Shown here in pieces: positions 19,146 through 29,245 of a DNA stretch of 64,000 nucleotides. Source of the DNA: Methylophilales bacterium MBRSF5 (GTDB taxonomy: Bacteria; Pseudomonadota; Gammaproteobacteria; Burkholderiales; Methylophilaceae); NCBI GenBank assembly GCA_001044335.1, contig CP011001.1, forward strand, positions 248,001 to 312,000, in the 5' to 3' direction. Position 1 is the first letter of the stretch. Each line of letters starts with the position of its first letter. The notes below the pieces were generated by a model, which did not search any database, was not told the DNA's origin, and saw only the letters and a program-made list of their open reading frames with translations. The translations under genes were made by a program, and so were the position numbers.

Positions 19146-19750
19146 GTTTCCTTTAAGAAAGATAGAAGGTCAACGACTTGGTCTTCAATAACCTCATGCC
19201 CCATATTGTAACTCTTGGATACTAAATTGGAGAAATTTAACAAATCAAAAGTATTTTCAGATGTTTGAAAATTGATAATATCGTCATAGATGCCATGAAT
19301 TTTAAGTATTGGTTTTGTAATCATTGTATTTTGATAATTAAATTTTGGGACAAAGCCAGAAAAGGAAACCACGCCATAAATTTTATGAATCGTTTTTAGA
19401 CCGTAAAAAATTGACAATGCGGCACCTTGTGAAAAACCACCAATATATATTTTAGATGATGGATTGGTTTTTAATTTATCCTCTATGATTAAGTCTAACG
19501 CTTTTGATGATTCAATAAAGTCTTCTTCGTTCAAATCATCCAGGTTTAGGCTTTTCATATTAAACCATGCACGCATTTCAAAATTTTGGTTAAGCGTTAT
19601 TTTTCGATATGGTGCGTTTGGGAGAATGATTTCATATTCCTTAAATAAGGGATTAGAAAAGAAAGGAGCGAAATCATTAGAATCTGCGCCTAACCCATGT
19701 AACCAAATAAGTACTTTATAAGACGCAGAACCAGAATTTATATGAAGCAA
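19142..19750 (-). CDS. Alpha/beta-hydrolase, carboxylesterase/phospholipase type
   Basis: Cytoplasmic serine hydrolase of the YpfH / phospholipase-carboxylesterase family. The oxyanion region LIWLHGLGADSNDF is at the N-terminus, the nucleophile elbow is GGFSQGAAL near residue 103, the acid is in HGIYDDIINF and the catalytic His in YNMGHEVIED. Natural substrate unknown. The best start is a TTG at 19750, 12 bases downstream of the preceding gene. It overlaps xseB by 4 bases, so it leads into the isoprenoid operon. No signal peptide. Confidence 0.82.
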   Translation of the reverse strand: MLHINSGSASYKVLIWLHGLGADSNDFAPFFSNPLFKEYEIILPNAPYRKITLNQNFEMRAWFNMKSLNLDDLNEEDFIESSKALDLIIEDKLKTNPSSKIYIGGFSQGAALSIFYGLKTIHKIYGVVSFSGFVPKFNYQNTMITKPILKIHGIYDDIINFQTSENTFDLLNFSNLVSKSYNMGHEVIEDQVVDLLSFLKET

Positions 19751-19762
19751 TACTAAGTAGCT

Positions 19763-20284
19763 TTATTTTGATTCAATAAATTTTTTCAATTCAGGTAAAG
19801 CTGCATCCACTACTGCATTCATTGCATTTAAAGCAGATTCATCATCTTGACCTTCTGGGATAGGAGGATTTAGTTTATAAACCCTGTAGAATCTTGCAGT
19901 CCACTGTACCTCAGACTCATTATCATTTCCTCCTTTTGCAACAGTAATATATATATTACAATCAGCAACTGGCACATCACCTTCTACAATTTCAAACTTA
20001 ATCTTCATTAAGTCATCATCGATGCCTTTCAATCTTTCTAAGACTTTACCACCTTCTTTTAAAGTTAAAGTTCTAAATTTATCTTCACCTTTAACTTCGA
20101 CTTTGATATCGGATACAAAAGGGAGCCATTTATTTGCGTTATCAAAATCTTTCACCACTTCCCAAACTTTATCTGGGCTTGCAGCAATTTTTACAGATTT
20201 CTGCACTTTTTGAGGGGTTGGTCCATGAGCAAAGATAGTGAATGCGAATAAAAGTGATGTGATAAGTAATACTATTTTCTTCAT
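19763..20284 (-). CDS. Secreted SRPBCC-family protein resembling MxaD
   Basis: A signal peptide of about 19 residues precedes the mature start HGPTPQKVQKSVKI, followed by an SRPBCC (START-like) domain: PDKVWEVVKDFDNANKWLPF is typical. Both the opening HGPTPQKV and the secreted SRPBCC architecture recall MxaD of methylotrophs, which aids electron transfer from methanol dehydrogenase to its cytochrome. A good ribosome-binding site (AAGGAT) precedes the ATG. No mxa or xox gene is present in the window, so the functional link is inference. It follows a beta-propeller lipoprotein. Confidence 0.65.
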   Translation of the reverse strand: MKKIVLLITSLLFAFTIFAHGPTPQKVQKSVKIAASPDKVWEVVKDFDNANKWLPFVSDIKVEVKGEDKFRTLTLKEGGKVLERLKGIDDDLMKIKFEIVEGDVPVADCNIYITVAKGGNDNESEVQWTARFYRVYKLNPPIPEGQDDESALNAMNAVVDAALPELKKFIESK

Positions 20285-20345
20285 TGATAATCCTTAACAT
20301 TTTTGAAAACAAACACCATATTACTATATTACAGATTACTTTTAA

Positions 20346-21281
20346 TTATTTTGTCCAAATAAAATTTCCAAAAGAGCGACTTTCTCTCCCGGTAGGGATA
20401 TTCTTTATGATTTCTAGACTATCTAAATCAAATACGCTGATGGAATTTGACCCCCAATTTGTAACAATTAATTGATTGTTTAAATAATCAATGCCAAGAT
20501 TTTCAGGAACCTCTCCAGTTCTGAGTGTTTTTTGTATTGAAAAGTCAGCTTTATTTATTACACTGACCGAGTCATCTTGAGTGTTTGTTACAAATAGATA
20601 TTGATCAAAAGATATTATGTTATAGGGGTGATCCCCAACATTAAATTTAAATGAATCAAAAGTGTTTAAGTCTATTTTTGAAACATCGTTGGAGTAAACA
20701 TTAACAGAGAATATAGAGTCATCGGATAAGAAAATTCCAAAGGGGTGGTCACCAACCTCAACAGTTTGAACAACTTTGTTGTCATGAATAATTGTTAACA
20801 AATTCTCATCCCGATTAGATACGATAATCAGGTCTCTTTTTTTGTCATAGGTGATTCCTGATGGGGTTAAACCAACTGGGATTACACCGACTCGTTCCCA
20901 TGAATTGGTATCATAGTAATACAACTTATTTTCATACCATGAGGATATGTAAAGTAAATCTTTATCTTCAATAAAAACAATTCCTAATGGCGTAAAACCT
21001 AAATTTATATTATCAATAATCTTTAGGCTATCTAGATCTATTAACTCCAAGGATTCATTTTTTGTGTTAGAGATTATTGCTAAGTTATTTTTAAGAATCT
21101 CAACTGCTAACGGTCCAGGCTTTGTATGTATTGTTTTTATGACATTTAATTTTTGTAAATCAACAATGGATACCGTATCCTCACCTTGGTTAGTAATAAT
21201 GGCAAAGGATTGTTTTTGACAGCCTTGAAAGATAACAAGCGATATCAAAACAATAAAAAGTTTCAAAAAATTATTTATCAA
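20346..21281 (-). CDS. YVTN-type beta-propeller lipoprotein
   Basis: A predicted secreted lipoprotein: hydrophobic N-terminus ending in the lipobox FQGC near residue 21. The rest is a seven-bladed YVTN/YncE-like propeller; blade-ending segments such as VSIVDLQKLNVIKTI, LELIDLDSLKIIDNI, VSVINKADFSIQKTL and ISVFDLDSLEIIKNI recur about every 40 residues. Start codon appears to be TTG at 21281. The fold is shared by many binding proteins and by PQQ-dehydrogenase accessory proteins; its ligand cannot be inferred. It is probably co-transcribed with the MxaD-like gene 61 bases downstream. Confidence 0.75.
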   Translation of the reverse strand: MINNFLKLFIVLISLVIFQGCQKQSFAIITNQGEDTVSIVDLQKLNVIKTIHTKPGPLAVEILKNNLAIISNTKNESLELIDLDSLKIIDNINLGFTPLGIVFIEDKDLLYISSWYENKLYYYDTNSWERVGVIPVGLTPSGITYDKKRDLIIVSNRDENLLTIIHDNKVVQTVEVGDHPFGIFLSDDSIFSVNVYSNDVSKIDLNTFDSFKFNVGDHPYNIISFDQYLFVTNTQDDSVSVINKADFSIQKTLRTGEVPENLGIDYLNNQLIVTNWGSNSISVFDLDSLEIIKNIPTGRESRSFGNFIWTK

Positions 21282-21340
21282 TGTCGGTTAGTATGAAAAA
21301 ATTAGATAATAAAATTTAAATTTAAAATAAAAGTTTAACA

Positions 21341-21820
21341 ATGATTGATGACGATGGATATAGGCCTAATGTGGCTTCAGTAATTATCAATAAAGATAAT
21401 AAAATTCTGTGGGCCAAGAGGGTTGATGAAGATAATTGGCAATTTCCTCAAGGGGGTATTCAGAAAGGTGAGACTCCAGAGCAGGCCATGTATCGAGAGG
21501 TATATGAGGAAGTTGGCCTGAAAAAAAATAGTTTTGAGATACTGGGAAGATCCGCTGATTGGTTAAAATATGATGTTCCAGAGAAGTTTATAAAAACCTA
21601 TTGGCAGGGAAGGTATAAAGGACAAAAACAAATTTGGTTTTTACTCAAATTTATTGGCTCTGACGATTTAATTAATTTGAACCTGCATGACTCACCTGAA
21701 TTTGATGATTGGAAATGGGAAAATTTCTGGCATCCCCTTCAGGACGTAGTAGATTTTAAAAAAGAGGTATATTCGGCTGCTTTAAATGAATTGTGGCAAT
21801 TTGTTGAAGCTAAAAATTAA
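21341..21820 (+). CDS. rppH: RNA 5'-pyrophosphohydrolase
   Basis: Nudix hydrolase that converts 5'-triphosphate ends of mRNA to monophosphate, triggering RNase E decay. The Nudix box is visible as GGIQKGETPEQAMYREVYEEVGL (residues about 38-60, GX5EX7REUXEEXGU pattern). The start MIDDDGYRPNVASVII and the length of 159 match the RppH family rather than other Nudix proteins. Its TAA overlaps the TAA of the convergent psd gene in TTAA. Confidence 0.94.
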   Translation: MIDDDGYRPNVASVIINKDNKILWAKRVDEDNWQFPQGGIQKGETPEQAMYREVYEEVGLKKNSFEILGRSADWLKYDVPEKFIKTYWQGRYKGQKQIWFLLKFIGSDDLINLNLHDSPEFDDWKWENFWHPLQDVVDFKKEVYSAALNELWQFVEAKN

Positions 21821-22454
21821 ATTTCTGCAAGAACATCCACAGAATTTTTTACTTTTTGTCCCAACTTTACTTTCACTTTAGAGTTTATTGGGATGTAGTG
21901 ATCTACTCTTGACCCAAAACGAATAAAACCATATCGATCGCCTTGTTTTAATTCTGATCCTTTATTTGCATAACATAAAATTCTTCGAGCAATTAAACCA
22001 GCTATTTGAACGGAGGTAATAACTTGATTCTTGGATGTTTTGATAGTAATGGCACAATGCTCATTTTCACTTGATGCTTTATCAAGAGCAGCGTTAAGAA
22101 ATTTTCCAGGTTTGTAAATTTTACTGATTACTTTTCCTGAAATTGGAGCCTTATTCGAATGCACATTAAAAATATTCATGAACACGCTAACCTTTATCGC
22201 TTCTCTTTTATTATAGGGATTATTTGTTTTTTCAATAGCAATCACTCTCCCATCTGCTGCAGATACAACTTCGTTTGATTTTGCAACAATTTTTCTTTGG
22301 GGATCTCTAAAAAATTGAATTACGAATAAACAAATTATTCCCGTAAAACAAATAGCTATTGAATTAACAAAATAAATTGAAATTAAAAATAAAAAAATTG
22401 TGAGGGCAACAAACGGCCAGCCCTCACGAGCAAGAATGGGATAATTTTTGTTCA

Positions 22455-22455
<1 letters not shown>
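21817..22455 (-). CDS. psd: Phosphatidylserine decarboxylase proenzyme (short form)
   Basis: Decarboxylates phosphatidylserine to phosphatidylethanolamine at the inner membrane. This is the short class of about 215 residues; the self-cleavage site that makes the pyruvoyl group is the Gly-Ser of RFGSRVD near residue 182. Two N-terminal membrane segments (about residues 13-55) are seen. It begins on the last base of the ilvC stop (TAATG). Placement after ilvIHC is usual in betaproteobacteria; the expected pssA is not adjacent here. Confidence 0.92.
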
Positions 22456-23480
<1,025 letters not shown>

Positions 23481-23485
23481 CTAAA

Positions 23486-23977
23486 TTAAATTTTCAGTAT
23501 TCTATCACCTCTACCAATTCCCGATGCTCCAGTTCTAACAGTTTCAACAATTGCTGATTTGTCTAAACTGTCAAGATAAGCATCTAATTTAGTAGATGAT
23601 CCAGTAATTTCGATTGTAAATGTATTATCAGAGACATCGATAATCCTCCCTCTGAAAATATCACTAATTCTTTTCATTTCTTCACGGTATTGGTGACTTG
23701 CTTTGACCTTTACAAGCATTAATTCTCTTTCAATATGTTTTCCGTCATTTAAATCTAAAACTTTGACAACATCAATTAATTTATTCAGTTGTTTAATTAT
23801 TTGTTCGATAATTTCATCGGAACCCGAGGTGACAATAGTCATTCTTGATAAAGATGAATCTTCAGTGGGAGCAACCGTTAAAGACTCAATATTATAGCCC
23901 CTAGCTGAGAAAAGTCCGGAAACTCTGGATAGTGCACCAGCTTCGTTTTCCATAAGTAAAGAAATGATATGTCGCAT
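23486..23977 (-). CDS. ilvH: Acetolactate synthase regulatory (small) subunit
   Basis: Regulatory subunit that activates the synthase and binds valine for feedback inhibition. The N-terminal ACT domain begins MRHIISLLMENEAGALSRV, followed by FSARGYNIESLTV; a C-terminal domain completes the 163 residues, as in E. coli IlvH. Its ATG shares the final A of the ilvI stop (TAATG), consistent with stoichiometric synthesis of both subunits. Confidence 0.96.
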   Translation of the reverse strand: MRHIISLLMENEAGALSRVSGLFSARGYNIESLTVAPTEDSSLSRMTIVTSGSDEIIEQIIKQLNKLIDVVKVLDLNDGKHIERELMLVKVKASHQYREEMKRISDIFRGRIIDVSDNTFTIEITGSSTKLDAYLDSLDKSAIVETVRTGASGIGRGDRILKI

Positions 23978-25698
23978 TATAAGTCCTCAGATAGGATCAT
24001 CTGAGACAATCCCTTGCCATTTGGCACCATCGGGTAAACATTTTCAGTCTGGTCAGTAAGGAAATCTAGAAAAACCAAACGCTCTTTATTTTTTTCAGAA
24101 AAAGCTTCTTTCAGAGCATCAGTAACTTCTGAAGGCTTTTCGATTTGTAAACCTATGTGCCCATATGATTCAGCTAGTTTTACAAAATCAGGAAGGGCGT
24201 CCATGTATGACTCTGCATAACGATTTCCATAGAAAAATTCCTGCCATTGTCTGACCATACCCATATATCTGTTATTCAGATTAATAATTTTTACTGGCAA
24301 ATGAAACTGTTTGCAGGTAGATAGTTCTTGAATGCACATTTGAATTGATGCTTCACCCGTTATACATGCAACTTGAGCTTCAGGGTGGGCCAATTGTGCT
24401 CCCATGGCGTAGGGAAGCCCAACCCCCATTGTTCCTAGACCACCTGAATTAAGCCATCTACGAGGTTTGTTGAAAGGATAGTATTGAGCAGCCCACATTT
24501 GGTGTTGACCTACATCTGATGTAATGAATGCATCACCATTGGTAACCTTATGTAGTTCTTCCACTACATACTGAGGTTTAATAACTTCGTCACTGTTTTT
24601 GTAAGAGAGTGATTTTTTAGCTTTCCATTCATAAATCGTTTTCATCCAATCAGATTGGATCTTTTTATCATGGTTTTTTTCTAATGTTGAATAAATTTCG
24701 TTCATATCCTCAAGAACGCTTTTGACATTTCCAACGATTGGAACATCAATCTTTACTCTTTTGGATATTGATGCTGGATCGATATCAATGTGAATAATTT
24801 TTCTCGGTTTTGATAAAAAATGGTCTGGGTTTCCAATAACTCGATCATCAAATCTTGAACCAATGGCAATTAATACATCACAATCTTGCATGGCCATGTT
24901 CGCTTCATAGGTTCCATGCATACCAAGCATGCCCAAGAATTGGTTTTCATTGGCAGGAAACCCACCCAAGCCCATTAAAGTACTTGTAACTGGAAATCCT
25001 AACTTTTTAACAAGCTTGGTTAATTCTTCAGAAGCATCTCCTAAAACCACTCCTCCGCCAGTGTAAACCATTGGTTTTTTTGATGAAATCAATAATTCGA
25101 GTGCTTTAGTAATTTGACCCTGATGGCCTTTTTCAACTGGGTGATATGATCTTAATTCAATTTCAGATGGATACTCAAAGACGGATTCTTCAGCGGTGAT
25201 GTCTTTAGGAATATCAACCACAACCGGACCAGGCCTTCCGGATTTGGCGATGTGAAAAGCTTTTTTAATTGTTGGCGCAATGTCTTCAATTTTTTTAACT
25301 AAAAAATTGTGTTTGACACAGGGTCTTGTAATTCCAACCGTGTCACATTCTTGAAAAGCATCTTGACCAATCGCATGAGTTGGAACCTGACCTGAAATGA
25401 TCACCATAGGAATTGAATCCATGTGGGCTGTAGCAATACCTGTTACAGCATTGGTGGCACCTGGACCAGATGTTACAAGGGCTACACCTACCTTTCCAGT
25501 AGATCTGGAGTAAGCATCAGCTGCATGCACAGCGGCTTGCTCATGACGAACTAGTACGTGTTTGAATTTTTTTAATTGGAAAATGGCGTCATAGATATTT
25601 AAAACTGCACCACCTGGATAACCAAAGACAAATTCTGTGTTTTCTTTATGCAAGGAGTGAATAACAATTTCAGCTCCGGTAAACTTTCTTGCGCTCAT
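23977..25698 (-). CDS. ilvI: Acetolactate synthase large (catalytic) subunit
   Basis: Thiamine-diphosphate and FAD enzyme that condenses pyruvate with pyruvate or 2-oxobutyrate. Seen: FVFGYPGGAVLNIYD and LVRHEQAAVHAADAY (with the TPP glutamate), SGPGATN, and the C-terminal TPP/Mg motif region GEASIQMCIQELST to NNRYMGMVRQWQ. Length 573 is usual. First gene of ilvI-ilvH-ilvC-psd. No strong ribosome-binding site precedes the ATG; the upstream gap can form competing hairpins. Confidence 0.95.
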   Translation of the reverse strand: MSARKFTGAEIVIHSLHKENTEFVFGYPGGAVLNIYDAIFQLKKFKHVLVRHEQAAVHAADAYSRSTGKVGVALVTSGPGATNAVTGIATAHMDSIPMVIISGQVPTHAIGQDAFQECDTVGITRPCVKHNFLVKKIEDIAPTIKKAFHIAKSGRPGPVVVDIPKDITAEESVFEYPSEIELRSYHPVEKGHQGQITKALELLISSKKPMVYTGGGVVLGDASEELTKLVKKLGFPVTSTLMGLGGFPANENQFLGMLGMHGTYEANMAMQDCDVLIAIGSRFDDRVIGNPDHFLSKPRKIIHIDIDPASISKRVKIDVPIVGNVKSVLEDMNEIYSTLEKNHDKKIQSDWMKTIYEWKAKKSLSYKNSDEVIKPQYVVEELHKVTNGDAFITSDVGQHQMWAAQYYPFNKPRRWLNSGGLGTMGVGLPYAMGAQLAHPEAQVACITGEASIQMCIQELSTCKQFHLPVKIINLNNRYMGMVRQWQEFFYGNRYAESYMDALPDFVKLAESYGHIGLQIEKPSEVTDALKEAFSEKNKERLVFLDFLTDQTENVYPMVPNGKGLSQMILSEDL

Positions 25699-25711
25699 GT
25701 TATGTTTTTAA

Positions 25712-25749
25712 ACCAAACCGCTAAAATAACCTATTTACATAGGTTTGGT
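25712..25749 (-). promoter_or_regulatory. Competing hairpins between nadC and ilvI
   Basis: Two overlapping inverted repeats lie in the 50-base gap: an inner one pairing 25728-25734 with 25739-25745 (7 pairs, 4-base loop) and an outer one pairing ACCAAACC (25712-25719) with GGTTTGGT (25742-25749). They share bases 25742-25745, so they compete. No leader peptide and no run of T after a GC-rich stem is seen, so a classic attenuator is not shown. Confidence 0.3.
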
Positions 25750-26612
25750 CAAGTAGAACGTGACTTTTTGTCTTCAATTAACATTGAAAAATCAATGGCT
25801 TGAATGTTTTTTGTCAAAGACCCAATTGATATTCTTAATTTACCTAATTTAGCAATTTTTAGTACGGATTTTTGAGTCACATTTCCAGAAACTTCAAGAA
25901 TAGTATTTTTGTTTACCATATCAATAGCTTTTTTAATCTGTGAATTAGAAAAATTGTCCAAAAGTATATTTTTTACAGAGTATTTAAGGGCAATTTTTAG
26001 TTGATTTAAGTTTTCAACCTCAATTTGAATTGAGTTTGTGAGATTTTTTGCTTTAATTTTGTTTAGCAATGTTTCAAAAGTGCCATTTGCTGAAAAATGA
26101 TTTTCTTTAAAAAGAGCCATATCAAAAAGCCCCAGTCTCTGATTTCTACCACCTCCAACTTTTACTGCATATTTTTGTGAAAATCTTATCCCAGGTATAG
26201 TTTTTCGGGTGTCGTAAATTTGTGATTCAGTCTTTTTAATGATATTTACAAATTGATTGGTCAGCGTTGCTGTGCCAGAAAGAGTTTGAATAAAATTAAG
26301 ACACACTCTTTCAATGGATAAAATTTCTCGAGTAGATCCATTTATTTCACAAATGCAATGACCTTTTTGAATAAAGTCACCATCCTTCACCTGCCATTTT
26401 ATTTTTAAACTTTTTTGTTTTTTAATAATTTTATCAAGCCATACTTTCCCGCAAAAAATGGCATTTTCATTACAAAAAATTTTAGCTGCACTTAACGAAT
26501 TTTTTTCAATAAAGCTGGAAGTGAGGTCACCTTTGCCAATATCCTCTTTCAAAGCAATGAGAATATTACGATTAATTTCATTTTCCAGTAATCTTTTAAA
26601 AGAAATATTCAT
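25749..26612 (-). CDS. nadC: Nicotinate-nucleotide pyrophosphorylase (quinolinate phosphoribosyltransferase)
   Basis: Converts quinolinate and PRPP to nicotinate mononucleotide in de novo NAD synthesis. The key segment YDTRKTIPGIRFSQKYAV followed by GGGRNQRLGLFDMAL and KENH is diagnostic. C-terminal strands IQIEVENLNQLKIAL and ILLDNF complete the barrel. Length 287. It lies 5 bases after mnmA at the end of the yggS-proC-mnmA-nadC run. The nadE gene at 41015 catalyses the last step of the same pathway. Confidence 0.94.
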   Translation of the reverse strand: MNISFKRLLENEINRNILIALKEDIGKGDLTSSFIEKNSLSAAKIFCNENAIFCGKVWLDKIIKKQKSLKIKWQVKDGDFIQKGHCICEINGSTREILSIERVCLNFIQTLSGTATLTNQFVNIIKKTESQIYDTRKTIPGIRFSQKYAVKVGGGRNQRLGLFDMALFKENHFSANGTFETLLNKIKAKNLTNSIQIEVENLNQLKIALKYSVKNILLDNFSNSQIKKAIDMVNKNTILEVSGNVTQKSVLKIAKLGKLRISIGSLTKNIQAIDFSMLIEDKKSRST

Positions 26613-26617
26613 GAAAA

Positions 26618-27712
26618 TTATTGAAAACTATTGAATCCAGATTTAATCACAGCGCCACCAAGACAAATATTGCTGTCATAGAAAACAATATATTGACCTG
26701 GAGTTACGGCCCATTGTTTTTGACCAAAAAAGGAAACCAATCCATCTGAATTAATTTCATTGATTTGACATGCGGCATCAGGCTGCCTGTATCTAATTTT
26801 TGCACCAATGACCCTTTGTATTGGAAACGAATTCGAGATGGTGTGAATTTCTTCAGCTTCTATTGCATCGTGATATAAGGCTGGGTGATTTTTTCCTTGA
26901 GCAACAATTAACTGATTTTTTTTCATATCTTTTTTGGCAACAAACCACGGCTCCCCACTTCCAGAGGATGTTCCGCCAATTCCTAAACCTTGTCTTTGAC
27001 CAACAGTGTAAAAAGTAAGACCGTTATGCTTGCCAATGTTTTTCCCATCAACTGTGACAATGTCGCCTGGATTTTTTGGTATAAATTGATTTAAAAATTC
27101 CGCAAAGGGCCTTTCTCCGATAAAACAAATCCCTGTTGAGTCTTTTCTGTCATGGTTGTGTAAATTATTATCTTTAGCAATTTTTCTAACATCTGATTTT
27201 AATATTTTTCCTAAAGGAAAAATTGACTTGGATAACTGTTGTTGGTTAAGTTTATGTAAAAAGTAACTTTGATCTTTTGTCGAGTCCTTTCCTTTCAAAA
27301 GATAAAATAAACCATCTTTTTCAACAACATCAGCATAATGCCCAGTTGCAATATAATCAGCACCCAGTTGCATTGCATGATTTAAAAAAGCCTCGAACTT
27401 AATTTCTGAGTTACACAGAATATCAGGGTTTGGAGTAAAGCCCTTTTTTAAACCATCTATAAAAAGATTAAATACCTTTTCTTTATATTCTTTTGCAAAA
27501 TTAACAACCTCAATGTCGATACCAATTTTCTCAGCAACACTTATGGCATCAATTAAGTCTTGCTTACTAGAACAATACTCATCGTCATCATCCGCTTCCC
27601 AGTTTTTCATAAACAAACCGCGTACATTGTGTCCCTGTTGTTTTAGAATATGGGCAGTAGCTGCAGAATCAACCCCTCCAGATAAACCAACAATAATGTT
27701 CTTTTTTTTCAT
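26618..27712 (-). CDS. mnmA: tRNA-specific 2-thiouridylase
   Basis: Thiolates U34 of Lys, Glu and Gln tRNAs. The ATP pyrophosphatase P-loop is [16 protein letters not shown] at the N-terminus; catalytic cysteines are in [12 protein letters not shown] near residue 100 and [12 protein letters not shown] near residue 200; TGHYAD is also conserved. Length of 364 is standard. It overlaps the upstream proC stop by 4 bases. Confidence 0.95.
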   Translation of the reverse strand: MKKKNIIVGLSGGVDSAATAHILKQQGHNVRGLFMKNWEADDDDEYCSSKQDLIDAISVAEKIGIDIEVVNFAKEYKEKVFNLFIDGLKKGFTPNPDILCNSEIKFEAFLNHAMQLGADYIATGHYADVVEKDGLFYLLKGKDSTKDQSYFLHKLNQQQLSKSIFPLGKILKSDVRKIAKDNNLHNHDRKDSTGICFIGERPFAEFLNQFIPKNPGDIVTVDGKNIGKHNGLTFYTVGQRQGLGIGGTSSGSGEPWFVAKKDMKKNQLIVAQGKNHPALYHDAIEAEEIHTISNSFPIQRVIGAKIRYRQPDAACQINEINSDGLVSFFGQKQWAVTPGQYIVFYDSNICLGGAVIKSGFNSFQ

Positions 27713-28515
27713 TGATTAATTTTTTTATTTTCTTGATTTATTTCAAGCGCTCTGTTGTATGCATTTTTTACCGCCTGATTAAAAACTTCTTTTAAATTTC
27801 TTTCATCGAATGTTTTTATTGCAGCCTCTGTTGTACCACCTTTAGATGAAACGTTTTCTATTAACATATCTAGATCATCAAGATTTTTTTTAGCAGTAGC
27901 ACATGCGCCTGCGAATGTTTCATAAACCAGCTTCTTGGATTCTTCTAATGGAAGGCCAATCTTATTCGCTGCTTCAATAAATGATTGCATTAAGTAAAAA
28001 ACATATGCCGGACCACTTCCTGAGACAGCAGTCGATTGATCGATCATTGATTCATCATCAAAAACAATATTATGACCAATGCTAGAAAATATGCTGTCTA
28101 TAATTTTTCTATCCTCAGGTTCAATGAGCGCATCAAAGTAGATAGCGTTAATACTTTTGCCCTCAAATGCATTTAAATTGGGCATAACCCTTACTAGCTT
28201 TTGATGTCCGTTAAGGTGGTTCTTTATTGTGTCTAGTCCTATACCTGCAGCGATACTAATTACAACGGATTCATTTACATTAAGGTTTTTACACGCTACA
28301 CATATATCTTTAGGCTTAACAGATAATATAACAATGTCGGTTTGAAGATGATCTAGATTATCAATAATTTCAACTTTAAGTTCTTGTTGAATCTTATTTT
28401 TTAATTCTTTGTTTTTTTCTATCACGTATATATGAAATTTTTGTTTTGACGCACGAAGACCAGAAATCATAGCTTGCGCCATATTTCCACACCCAACAAA
28501 TGTTATTTTTGTCAT
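27709..28515 (-). CDS. proC: Pyrroline-5-carboxylate reductase
   Basis: Last step of proline synthesis, reducing pyrroline-5-carboxylate with NADPH. The dinucleotide fold begins [16 protein letters not shown]; the C-terminal dimerisation and substrate region holds [18 protein letters not shown]. Length 268 is normal. It overlaps both neighbours by ATGA; yggS-proC adjacency is widely conserved. Confidence 0.95.
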   Translation of the reverse strand: MTKITFVGCGNMAQAMISGLRASKQKFHIYVIEKNKELKNKIQQELKVEIIDNLDHLQTDIVILSVKPKDICVACKNLNVNESVVISIAAGIGLDTIKNHLNGHQKLVRVMPNLNAFEGKSINAIYFDALIEPEDRKIIDSIFSSIGHNIVFDDESMIDQSTAVSGSGPAYVFYLMQSFIEAANKIGLPLEESKKLVYETFAGACATAKKNLDDLDMLIENVSSKGGTTEAAIKTFDERNLKEVFNQAVKNAYNRALEINQENKKINQ

Positions 28516-29183
28516 ATACGTTCTCCGAAAATTTTAGATCCAACTCTTATCATTGTTGAGCCATGATCCATTGCCAAATGATAATCATTAGACATTCCCA
28601 TGGATAATGTGTCAACGGTATGAAAACGTTCTTTCAAAGAAATATAAGCTTTATTTAAAAGCGAAAATTCTTTTTCTAAGAGGTTTATATTTGAGGTATT
28701 GCTTGGAATAGCCATAATTCCTCTGAAACGTAAGTAATCATCGCTTGGATCAATACCATCTAAAATTTCATCAAGATCATTGATATTGATACCACTTTTT
28801 GTATTTTCTTTACTAATATTAATTTGGATTAAAAAGTTGATTTTTTTCCTTAAACTATTCGCCTCATTTTTTATTCTTTCATATATTTTTAACCGATCGA
28901 TGCTGTGAACCCAATTAAAATGTTCTGTTATTTGCTTTGTTTTATTGCTTTGTATCGGGCCAATAAAGTGCCAAATGAGAGAAGGGTTTGAAATAGTTTT
29001 AATTTTATCCACTCCCTCTTGTACATAATTTTCTCCAAAATCTAAGTGACCATAATCGATTAAATTGTTAATTTTTTCAATCGATTGTTTTTTGCTTACA
29101 GCAATTAAACTGATTTTTCTATTATGATTTTCTTCAAAAATCTGTATTTCTTCTCGTATGCGGCTATAGTTTTTAATATCCAT
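28512..29183 (-). CDS. yggS: PLP homeostasis protein, YggS/PipY family
   Basis: Pyridoxal-phosphate-binding TIM-barrel protein that balances free PLP and affects amino-acid metabolism; no enzyme activity is established. The PLP lysine is in LIAVSKKQS near residue 30; DFGENYVQEG, WHFIGPIQSNK and SMGMSNDYHLA are family blocks, and the phosphate-binding end is GSTMIRVGSKIFGER. Length 223. A perfect -10 sits so close that the ATG may be the transcript's first base. Confidence 0.93.
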   Translation of the reverse strand: MDIKNYSRIREEIQIFEENHNRKISLIAVSKKQSIEKINNLIDYGHLDFGENYVQEGVDKIKTISNPSLIWHFIGPIQSNKTKQITEHFNWVHSIDRLKIYERIKNEANSLRKKINFLIQINISKENTKSGININDLDEILDGIDPSDDYLRFRGIMAIPSNTSNINLLEKEFSLLNKAYISLKERFHTVDTLSMGMSNDYHLAMDHGSTMIRVGSKIFGERI

Positions 29184-29188
29184 ACGTA

Positions 29189-29194
29189 ATTATA
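29189..29194 (-). promoter_or_regulatory. -10 element for yggS predicting a leaderless mRNA
   Basis: On the minus strand TATAAT is followed by TTACGTATG-like spacing: exactly five bases (TACGT) separate it from the yggS ATG, so initiation would fall on or next to the start codon. No ribosome-binding site can fit. No good -35 is found, because the upstream bases are the T-run of the histone-like gene's terminator. Confidence 0.45.
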
Positions 29195-29200
29195 AAAAAA

Positions 29201-29220
29201 AACCAAGCAAATGCTTGGTT
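29201..29220 (-). terminator. Intrinsic terminator of the histone-like gene
   Basis: AACCAAGCA (29201-29209) pairs with TGCTTGGTT (29212-29220); allowing for a realistic loop, about 8 pairs. On the minus strand the stem is followed by a run of seven or more T. On the plus strand a shorter T-run also follows. One of only two clear intrinsic terminators seen in the window. Confidence 0.8.
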
Positions 29221-29245
29221 TTTAATAGAGATATGTTTAATTTGA

